Part shown: positions 1-5,524 of the stretch, piece after piece
How the letters are laid out: each line of letters begins with the position of its first letter
Position numbering within the stretch: the stretch's first letter is position 1
DNA from: Promethearchaeota archaeon CR_4
Lineage (GTDB): Archaea > Asgardarchaeota > Lokiarchaeia > Sigyniarchaeales > CR-4
Assembly: GCA_001940655.1 (NCBI GenBank)
Contig: MBAA01000090.1
Location: forward strand, 26,139-33,372
Reading direction: 5' to 3'
DNA length: 7,234 nt
Position numbers and translations under genes: made by a program
The notes under the pieces: model-generated
Databases searched by the model: none
The model's input: only the letters and a program-made list of their open reading frames with translations
What the model was told of the DNA's origin: nothing

Positions 1-638
1 CAGGTATCACTTGCGAAGCCGCTTCCAGTGCGAGCCTCCCGCCATCTCATATGTTGAAACCCCCGCAAGAGGCCGCCCTTCAAGATTTGGGTTTTGCCCC
101 ACCGAATGACTCTAAAACTTTTTCGCTACACAAAAAAGAGAAAACGGACGAGGTCTTGCACGATCTTGCAACGATTGCTCTCAAAATTATGAGGCAGATT
201 TTCACTCCAGATGCGGATAGCACTTGGGAATTCGAATTTTACCACGAAATGGGCCGGAGTGCCCGGGCATTGCAGTGGATAGGAGTTTCCTTCCTAAATG
301 AGCTGATGGCAGAGGGTGGTACGAGCGGACTCCTCACTCTAGAATCAGGGAAGGTTTACGGTCAGTTTACCTTCGCCCCGGACAAAAACCAATTATATTG
401 TGAACTCGTATCCAACCAGTTTTTACCAAAGGATCTCCAACTCTCGCCGGAAAAATTAAAATTATTACCAGCCCGCGGATTTCAAATACCCGAGGAACCG
501 GGAAATTATAACCGCATATATCACCTCGTGGATCGGTTGGTGTCAGAGAAGGCCGTGTTAGATGTACTCTCACTTTTTACAGACGCATACGGACTAGATC
601 CGATTCCCCACTTCAAAGTCGTCTTGACGATGAATTAA
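1..638 (+). CDS. Tandem-domain protein, likely YbjN / T3SS-chaperone-like (TY-Chap class), 5' end missing
   Basis: This is the C-terminal part of a longer protein. The frame is open from base 3 to the TAA at 636-638, and the ATG at 51 is probably internal. The 15 codons before that ATG continue into it to give a stretch (codons 6-107) that aligns without gaps to codons 393-494 of the same gene, with 11 of 34 residues identical. Shared positions include Cys-Glu, Ser, Leu-Pro, L.P, Gly-Phe and Pro. Each copy has the pattern strand, S-x3-LP, helix with L-x-P, G-F-x-x-P, then a helix. This resembles the actinobacterial YbjN/TY-Chap proteins, which have a peptide-binding chaperone fold related to type III secretion chaperones; that assignment is from memory of the family pattern. 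No signal peptide or membrane segment is visible, so it is probably cytosolic. Being a gene is near certain; the family is moderately supported and any client protein is unknown. Confidence 0.8.
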   Translation, partial: GITCEAASSASLPPSHMLKPPQEAALQDLGFAPPNDSKTFSLHKKEKTDEVLHDLATIALKIMRQIFTPDADSTWEFEFYHEMGRSARALQWIGVSFLNELMAEGGTSGLLTLESGKVYGQFTFAPDKNQLYCELVSNQFLPKDLQLSPEKLKLLPARGFQIPEEPGNYNRIYHLVDRLVSEKAVLDVLSLFTDAYGLDPIPHFKVVLTMN

Positions 639-642
639 ACTC

Positions 643-684
643 GGGAAATTTCCCATAATCTCATTAATTCAAGATTGATTTTTT
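643..684 (+). terminator. Possible archaeal-type terminator after the chaperone-like gene
   Basis: Five bases after the stop codon lies a perfect 12-bp palindrome (GGGAAATTTCCC, 643-654). About 25 bases further on is a run of six T (679-684). Archaeal transcription usually ends at T-rich tracts, with or without a hairpin. The palindrome has no loop, so it would be a weak hairpin, and a 12-bp palindrome is expected about once or twice by chance in a window this size. Confidence 0.3.
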
Positions 685-1138
685 GTAAAGATTTGGATTA
701 ATCATTTGATGTAATCTTATAATGAGCAATTTTAGTTTCTCAGAAATACTGAGCATATCTGTAATAATTGCCAACCGATCTCAACGATCAATTCCCTTTA
801 TTTAGAAAATTTGATACAATTATCGATTGAACGTAAATAATTTCAATTCTCAAAAGGGTGGAGTAGATTGTATCCACGTTCAATTTTATGTGCGTTATGG
901 TGCTAATTTCTGGATTTTATCATAGAAGAAATTCATTGATAGCGATTGTTTCGATAATATGAGGAGGTGTAATTCATAGGACTGAATGATGTAATGTAAA
1001 TCGCGACAATCAGAGAATACACAATAAAGTTCTATCATCAATCGAGATGAATGGTATTTCACCAGTTCAGGGGAGATATCCTAGGCTAAACTTGTTAGGT
1101 TTTGAGATAAAGTTTTAGAAAAATTGGGGAAAAATAGA

Positions 1139-1291
1139 GGAAGTCCGAAACACGCCCGATATAAAATATAACGCCGTTAGACCGGCGTTGGGACATGAGG
1201 GGGAGAGGGAGGAGGGCGAAATCCAATGCAAAATTTTGACCGGGCAAATAAATGACCGATCAACCGGGCGAATTTTCGGACCCCCACGGTC
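1139..1291 (+). ncRNA. Candidate structured RNA in a GC-rich island
   Basis: The ends of this segment pair over long range. GTCCGAAA (1143-1150) is the exact reverse complement of TTTCGGAC (1274-1281), and just inside it CGCCCG (1153-1158) matches CGGGCG (1265-1270), with a 2/3-base internal loop between them. Outside, GG (1139-1140) can pair with CC (1282-1283) across a two-base bulge. Within the closed region AACGCCG (1170-1176) and CGGCGTT (1183-1189) form a 7-bp hairpin with a 6-base loop. A competing helix is possible between 1185-1191 and 1223-1229; it contains one G-U pair, which mildly favours the plus strand. The island is about 49% G+C against roughly 18-35% in its flanks. In AT-rich archaeal genomes such islands often mark structured RNAs. 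I recognise no known RNA family, and both strand and exact ends are uncertain. Confidence 0.3.
1190..1216 (+). other. Putative G-quadruplex motif
   Basis: Four G runs lie on the plus strand: GGG (1190-1192), GGGGG (1199-1203), GGG (1207-1209) and GGG (1214-1216). The connecting loops are 6, 3 and 4 bases, so the stretch meets the usual G3+N1-7 rule. It sits just after the 7-bp hairpin inside the candidate structured RNA. It could form a quadruplex in RNA or in single-stranded DNA, or it could simply be a purine-rich tract. Confidence 0.4.
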
Positions 1292-1360
1292 TTACTGACC
1301 TAATCTTAAAGTCGTCTCTTAGGTATTTAAAGTTTTTTTCTCATTACGTGGCACTGTCCC

Positions 1361-1379
1361 GAACATATTGTTCGAACAA
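1361..1379. repeat. Three alternating GAACA/TGTTC half-sites
   Basis: GAACA (1361-1365), TGTTC (1369-1373) and GAACA (1374-1378) alternate in orientation. Together they form GAACA-TAT-TGTTC and an overlapping perfect 12-bp palindrome TTGTTCGAACAA (1368-1379). This looks like a binding site for a dimeric regulator, but there is no gene start close by and no factor can be named. Chance is a real alternative. Confidence 0.25.
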
Positions 1380-1584
1380 AATGTATTCAATTGTATTATA
1401 TTGAAAAAAATTTCACCAAAAAAAGATACAAATATCTTGAAAATTATAAAATCAAGCTCATAAAATATAGAAAATATCTTTAATAAATCCTAAAAAAGTT
1501 GCTATTTCTGAACGTTAATATCTTAGACTCCATCGAATAATTACAAAAAGAATGTCGTTCATTCTCTTGGATCTCTTCGGAATT

Positions 1585-1640
1585 ATTCCTTTTGATAAGT
1601 ATTCTAATAAGATTTAATGAATACTACATTCTGAAGGAAT
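1585..1640. repeat. Two-stage inverted repeat (14 paired bases)
   Basis: ATTCCTT (1585-1591) pairs with AAGGAAT (1634-1640). Nested inside, AGTATTC (1598-1604) pairs with GAATACT (1619-1625). The internal loop is 6 and 8 bases and the terminal loop is 14 bases. No flanking target-site duplication is obvious. It could be a transcript hairpin or a chance pairing in AT-rich DNA. Confidence 0.3.
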
Positions 1641-1730
1641 TTGTTAATGATCATTTTTTGTCCTTTAAATATTAAATATGATTTGTTTCTATGAGTAAAA
1701 AAATCTACTAAATTTGTATGAATCTCTTGT

Positions 1731-1759
1731 GGGAAAGAAGAAAGAGGCGAAAAGAGAAA
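1731..1759 (-). terminator. Pyrimidine-rich tract after the zinc-ribbon frame
   Basis: Read on the minus strand, the 29 bases directly after the stop codon of the zinc-ribbon frame are pyrimidines except for one base (position 1748). Several short T runs are included, and another run of seven T follows at about 1697-1703. Archaeal RNA polymerase tends to terminate at such T-rich tracts. No hairpin is needed or seen. Confidence 0.25.
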
Positions 1760-1843
1760 TTAATCCAACGCAGACCCACAATTACTACAGAATTTTGCGG
1801 TGTCAGTCACGTTAAATCCACAATTTTTGCAATAATCGATCAC
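1760..1843 (-). CDS. Zinc-ribbon microprotein or remnant (27 aa)
   Basis: A 27-codon frame from a GTG start (1841-1843) to TAA (1760-1762) encodes a complete double-knuckle zinc ribbon. Cysteines at residues 5, 8, 19 and 22 give C-K-N-C-G, ten residues, then C-S-N-C-G, preceded by Tyr and Phe as is typical of this class. Such ribbons bind one Zn and usually sit at an end of a larger archaeal protein. Here the frame is closed by a TAA two codons before the GTG, and I see no continuation in the other minus frames, so either this is a free-standing microprotein or it is the 3' scrap of a decayed gene. The GTG lies in the loop of a 9-bp inverted repeat and lacks a Shine-Dalgarno site. The motif is clear; its expression is unproven. 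Confidence 0.4.
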   Translation of the reverse strand: MIDYCKNCGFNVTDTAKFCSNCGSALD

Positions 1844-1855
1844 CGGTTATTGCAA
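1827..1855 (-). repeat. 9-bp inverted repeat over the zinc-ribbon start
   Basis: TTGCAATAA (1827-1835) and TTATTGCAA (1847-1855) are exact reverse complements separated by 11 bases. In a minus-strand transcript the loop would hold the GTG start of the zinc-ribbon frame, and the upstream arm supplies the in-frame TAA. It could sequester or present the start, or it could be fortuitous. Confidence 0.35.
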
Positions 1856-1899
1856 CAGGGAGTTCAAGTCTTGGTTTGATACTGGTAATTTGGATGTTG

Positions 1900-1909
1900 T
1901 TTTATTTAA
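1900..1909 (-). promoter_or_regulatory. TATA-like element upstream of the zinc-ribbon frame
   Basis: On the minus strand this reads TTAAATAAAA, close to the archaeal box A consensus (TTTAWATA). Transcription starting about 26 bases downstream would leave a leader of roughly 35-40 bases before the GTG at 1843. In AT-rich DNA such matches are common, so support is weak. Confidence 0.2.
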
Positions 1910-2132
1910 GGATTGTTAAGTCGCAAGGGGAAATCTGATTCAGGGGGATTGAAGGCGGAGTTGGCATATGCAAGCTTTTACTCTTGGGGAGTCAATATTC
2001 CGAAATGTTTAACACAGAATCCAGAACGCCAGCATTGATATCCTATATAATAAGGACTCATAGGGTATTCCCTTATACGAGTATTATTATATTATTGATG
2101 TATGCAAAGGGGTAATGAAACCCCGGTGCGGT

Positions 2133-3632
2133 TTAGGAAGTTTTTGCAGATAAGAGGATTTTGGCAAGTAGGGGATTTAAGTTGCGACTCATCTGTGCCA
2201 TGAGCTGGAGGGAATCTTGGGGATATTTCCGAAAGAGCTCATTAAACTGTTTTTGTTGGTCTTTCTTCTCTAACATGAGGACTTCTAGCAGAGCTTTCAG
2301 CAGGGTGAAAACTGCCGAGATTTTCCCTTGGAAGAAAATGTGGGATTCAGAAACGGACATCTCTTTAGCATACATCATCGTTTCGTTCAACAAATTCGCA
2401 CAAAATTCGATCTTTTCCCCGCCAACGACCTTGCGATTAATTAAATCCACAATCACGGTTGATTCATCGTAATTCTTAACGAGATCGGGCCGCGTACCAA
2501 TAAAATGTGCATCGCTCGAACTCTCGGTCCACAAATTTACCGAGGGGTGTGGGTAGAATGTCAAGAATGCGCTGAGCGCTTGCTCAACGACCTCGCGATT
2601 CGTCCCCACGAAAAGAACTTGGCGCATTCCCAACGCTGCACCGAGTGCCTTGTCAAAATCCTTGCCCACTTGGGCGAGTAATTCAAGGAAATTCGTACGT
2701 GACTTTTCTTCCGTGAGATTTTCTGAAGCTAAACCAGCCTTGAAAAATTCCTCAGACAGCAGCGCGTGCATTTCACTTATGTATTGATTCAAGTCTGCCC
2801 AATTGTTTACGATTTCTTGAATTTTTTCTTTGTCTTGTTTAATCTCGGGGGAGATCGGGTGGTGTTCTAACGTCGAGAGGTAATGCGCCACACTCGGTAA
2901 GATATATTGTGATCTCTTAAAAAAGAGGGAAAGTAATTGGTATAACGCGAACCAATCGTATTCTTCTGTGATATAACAGAGTAGATGCGTGATTGAAGTT
3001 GGTTTCATGCCAAAGTGGAAACTTATAATGTAAGCAATGCGCCGGTTATGGGGGAGATAAATGAGAAAGGGTTGCTTCATCCAAGTACTCAAATTCTTAC
3101 GACCGATTTCCCTGACATACTTTTTTAGCTGGAACTGGAGCTCGCAAAGGGTTTCTTCATTCTCTGATTTAACAGGGAGAACCTGCAATACGGGGGTAAT
3201 GAATAAGGGCACTAAAGCAATCCGGAACAAGATCGGAAATCCTTTCCGGGTAGGGCGTGCTTGGACGATCCAGTCACATGCTAAAGCAAATTTAGCAAAA
3301 TAATTGCTTATTCCGTTCCACGAGGCGGCATCGGGAAATTCTTGGAAGAACTTGTCCGAAAGTTGTTCTAAGATAGCTGCGATCTGTTCACGGGTTTTTT
3401 CCGAGGATCGATCTTCTTTCAAGATGAATGAGAACGCGTTTTTCACGAGGAAATAATAGTACGAATCAGACATGCTGATGGTTTCGAGGTTTTCCCCGAC
3501 CTCTAACTTGGAGAAATTTAAAATTGCCTGAAAGAAACCGGCCGTGAGGTCAAAATCATCGAGTTTCTGTTCTCCATACGACCGATAGAAGGCTAATAAA
3601 CCATTGTTCAAGATCAAGATGGCAGAAGGCAT
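2133..3632 (-). CDS. Longin-like domain protein with a DENN-reminiscent C-terminal half (499 aa)
   Basis: Residues 4-20 (AILILNNGLLAFYRSYG), an amphipathic helix with D-L-x-x-G-F at 28-33, strands at about 48-75 and a helix at 78-98 follow the layout of longin/roadblock-like sensor domains. These are abundant in Asgard archaea, where they are thought to work with small GTPases. The middle (about 100-330) is mostly helix, with aromatic-rich segments at 131-152 and 186-240 and no clear transmembrane anchor. Residues 336-405 look like an alpha/beta domain: strand V-L-F-V-G-T, helix, then I-V-D-L at 394-397, followed by helices to the end. A longin domain followed by such a domain recalls folliculin/Lst7-type longin-DENN proteins; this is a fold-level impression, not a detected homology. 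The start at 3632 is supported because the first strand begins directly after it. The gene follows ygiQ by 82 bp on the same strand and may share its transcript. It is probably cytosolic; no enzyme motif is seen. Confidence 0.85.
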   Translation of the reverse strand: MPSAILILNNGLLAFYRSYGEQKLDDFDLTAGFFQAILNFSKLEVGENLETISMSDSYYYFLVKNAFSFILKEDRSSEKTREQIAAILEQLSDKFFQEFPDAASWNGISNYFAKFALACDWIVQARPTRKGFPILFRIALVPLFITPVLQVLPVKSENEETLCELQFQLKKYVREIGRKNLSTWMKQPFLIYLPHNRRIAYIISFHFGMKPTSITHLLCYITEEYDWFALYQLLSLFFKRSQYILPSVAHYLSTLEHHPISPEIKQDKEKIQEIVNNWADLNQYISEMHALLSEEFFKAGLASENLTEEKSRTNFLELLAQVGKDFDKALGAALGMRQVLFVGTNREVVEQALSAFLTFYPHPSVNLWTESSSDAHFIGTRPDLVKNYDESTVIVDLINRKVVGGEKIEFCANLLNETMMYAKEMSVSESHIFFQGKISAVFTLLKALLEVLMLEKKDQQKQFNELFRKYPQDSLQLMAQMSRNLNPLLAKILLSAKTS

Positions 3633-3714
3633 AGATAGTCCATGGGGCAGGCATAGGGCGGGCAGGATCTATTATTCATCTCACGCCCGTACTCAAAGTT
3701 GAATGCAAAGTTTA

Positions 3715-5346
3715 TTATTTTTTTGGTTTGGAAAAGAGCACCTTTTTTTGCATTTTCTTCTCGTGGTATGTGTAAGGGACGTAAACGGGTTCGAGAGTGA
3801 AGGGATTCAAGCCAGTGTAATACATACATGTGGATACGGACATCGGAGTCGGGGTGAATAATTGCACCTTTTCGACATTTTGTAAAGATTCCATCTTTTT
3901 TCGGAGAATCTCGACTTCCTCCAAAGTAGAACCTGGATGGCCAGTTATAAAATAGTATCGCAATGATTGACCAGGATTTTTATTTATTTCGCCGAACTTA
4001 GTTGTGAATGCATCAAAACAATCGGTATCTTTGTTCATCAAAGCGAGAACGCGGTGAGAGAAATGTTCAGGGGCGATCTTGAGTGTTCCGGACACGTGGT
4101 GGTTGATGAGCTCTTTGAGATATTCGTCTGCATGTAAAGCAAGATCAAAACGAATCCCACTTCGGACAAAGGTTTTCTTAATGCCGGGTATTTGTCGGGA
4201 TGCCCGCAATAAAGCAAGAGCTTGCAGATGAGAACGATCCAATGAGGGACATGCCATACAATCCTTCCCACACGCATTATCACAATCCATCCCGTACATA
4301 TTTGCTGAGGGTCCACCCAAGTCCGAGATGTATCCTTTGAAATCAGGCAAAGTAACCATTTTCCGGATCTCGGCTAGGATGTTATCCGCCGATCGCGAGA
4401 TTACACGAGATCCCTGGTGCAGAGCAATGGTACAGAAATGACAGTTTCCGAAGCACCCACGATGAGTCATAATTGAAAACTTCGCCATAGCAAATTCCTT
4501 AAAAGATTCTGGGATTTTGTAACTGAATGGAAGATTGTACAGCGAATCTAAGTCTCGGGAAGAATAACGATTCATTCTAAATTGTAGCAAATATCGATTC
4601 TTCAAAGGTTGAGCGAGATTTTTCTCGTTAGAAAATTGAAGTTGCATGCGACAGAAAGTGGTCTTGTCAGATTGAGCTTCTTCGTGCGATGGTAACATTT
4701 CAAATAGGCCATCTTCCGATTCAACAGGTATTTTATTTGCAATAATGCAGGTCCCTTTAATCCCTAATAATTGCTGGTTATTTTCCAGACGCTTAGCAAT
4801 TTCCACCACTTGATGCTCGCCGGGGCCATAAACGAGGAGGTCTGCTTTCGCATCGAACAAGATAGGACGACGTACTGCGTTGTCCCAGTAATCATAATGA
4901 GTAAAGCGTCGTAGGGATGCTTCCACGCCCCCTATGATGATAGGACGTGCTTCTTTAATATCACTCCCACTTTGTTGGAGCACGCGCTTCTGGGCTTCTC
5001 GAATCTTTTGGGAATAAATAATGATGGCGCGATCAGGGATGCCAGAGGCATGTGAAGCGTGGGGATCCTCCGAGCGGAGTTTTTTTAATGGAGTATAATT
5101 GTTAAGCATGCTGTCGATGGCCCCTGCTGTGATCCCAAAAAACAACCGCGGTAATCCAAGTCGTAAAAAATCCTTGGTGAACCTCCAATCTGGTTTTTCG
5201 ATAATTCCCACGGAATACCCATAAGCTTCCAAGATCCGAGCGATCACGCCAACTCCGCTATGCGGATGGTCTGCCCAGTAATCCCCCGATACCAGGATGA
5301 CGTCATATGGTTGGTCGGGGCGAAATGGTGGGGTAATCGAAATCAT
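3715..5346 (-). CDS. ygiQ: YgiQ-family radical SAM protein (543 aa)
   Basis: This is a clear member of the YgiQ family of radical SAM proteins, whose reaction is still unknown. The N-terminal part has the family signature V-S-G-D-Y-x-x-D-H-P (about 19-28), R-I-L-E-A-Y-G-Y and the K-P-D-W block, a region resembling a cobalamin-binding fold. I-I-G-G-V-E-A-S-L-R-R follows at about 137-147. The radical SAM CxxxCxxC is at residues 298, 302 and 305 (bases 4432-4455) and binds the 4Fe-4S cluster. A second family-typical cysteine group is at 355, 359, 363 and 366, just after the D-L-G-G-P-x-A-N-M-Y block; I-A-P-E-H is at 424-428. Members such as E. coli YgiQ are nearly 200 residues longer; this one ends just after the Y-V-P...Q-K-K-V-L-F segment. 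I place the start at 5346 because homologous sequence begins there; the frame is open upstream to an ATG at 5490, but those 48 codons look unlike the family. Tandem TAA stops end the gene. Confidence 0.95.
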   Translation of the reverse strand: MISITPPFRPDQPYDVILVSGDYWADHPHSGVGVIARILEAYGYSVGIIEKPDWRFTKDFLRLGLPRLFFGITAGAIDSMLNNYTPLKKLRSEDPHASHASGIPDRAIIIYSQKIREAQKRVLQQSGSDIKEARPIIIGGVEASLRRFTHYDYWDNAVRRPILFDAKADLLVYGPGEHQVVEIAKRLENNQQLLGIKGTCIIANKIPVESEDGLFEMLPSHEEAQSDKTTFCRMQLQFSNEKNLAQPLKNRYLLQFRMNRYSSRDLDSLYNLPFSYKIPESFKEFAMAKFSIMTHRGCFGNCHFCTIALHQGSRVISRSADNILAEIRKMVTLPDFKGYISDLGGPSANMYGMDCDNACGKDCMACPSLDRSHLQALALLRASRQIPGIKKTFVRSGIRFDLALHADEYLKELINHHVSGTLKIAPEHFSHRVLALMNKDTDCFDAFTTKFGEINKNPGQSLRYYFITGHPGSTLEEVEILRKKMESLQNVEKVQLFTPTPMSVSTCMYYTGLNPFTLEPVYVPYTYHEKKMQKKVLFSKPKK

Positions 5347-5365
5347 TTTTATTCTTTTTCTCTCA

Positions 5366-5373
5366 ATTAATAT
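5366..5373 (-). promoter_or_regulatory. Possible TATA box of ygiQ
   Basis: On the minus strand this reads ATATTAAT, centred about 23 bases before the ATG at 5346. That spacing would suit a leaderless or nearly leaderless archaeal transcript. No Shine-Dalgarno sequence precedes the ATG. A TFB-recognition element is not evident, and the surrounding DNA is AT-rich, so chance matches are likely. Confidence 0.3.
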
Positions 5374-5524
5374 GAAATGTGAAGGGATCCACCACAAAAA
5401 AGATTCATATGGTGATAGAAGATTCTCAATTGATTTTTTCGAAGAAAATATTCGGAGAATTCCGCAATTTTTTTTACAAGATCCGTACAATGAAAAAAGT
5501 GGTAAGACAAGAGATGTTAAAATT

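Larger units (their letters stand above)
639..1759. other. Long AT-rich region without a convincing protein gene
   Basis: I found no protein gene of normal size on either strand in these 1.1 kb. Stops are frequent in all frames, and the short frames seen lack a start signal or family resemblance. Most of it is very AT-rich: lines around 1381-1440 have only about one base in five as G or C. The exception is an island at about 1139-1310 that is close to half G+C, listed separately as a candidate RNA. Inverted repeats at 1361-1379 and 1585-1640 are also listed. I saw no tRNA cloverleaf, CRISPR repeat or insertion-sequence terminal repeat. Confidence 0.6.

Noticed and set aside
367..573. 68-codon minus-strand frame inside the chaperone-like gene
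   Set aside because: It lies wholly antisense to a well-supported coding region and shows no domain.
888..962. 24-codon hydrophobic frame starting at ATG 888
   Set aside because: No ribosome-binding site, no family resemblance, and a length expected by chance in this region.
980..1045. Possible box C/D sRNA on the minus strand (TGATGA ... CTGA)
   Set aside because: The C' and D boxes are missing and the C box has the wrong first base.
1137..1146. GAGGAAGTCC, similar to the GAGGAAAGTCC core of RNase P RNA
   Set aside because: One A is missing, and I find no properly spaced downstream ACAGAA...GGC element or other conserved RNase P blocks.
1239..1273. Direct repeat ACCGGGCAAAT / ACCGGGCGAAT, 24 bases apart
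   Set aside because: There are only two copies with a mismatch and no regular spacing, so it is not a CRISPR or iteron array; the second copy is better explained as part of the long-range helix.
1183..1300. Minus-strand frame of about 40 codons through the GC island, with a proline-rich end
   Set aside because: It has only a GTG start, its proline run simply mirrors the G-rich tract, and no domain is visible.
2050..2076. ATAAGG/CCTTAT inverted repeat
   Set aside because: The 6-bp arms with a 15-base loop, partly overlapping another 4-bp hairpin, are expected by chance in AT-rich DNA.
2106..2124. GGGG/CCCC hairpin with TTT downstream of the longin-like gene, as a terminator
   Set aside because: The stem is only 4 bp and the T run only three bases, too weak to call.
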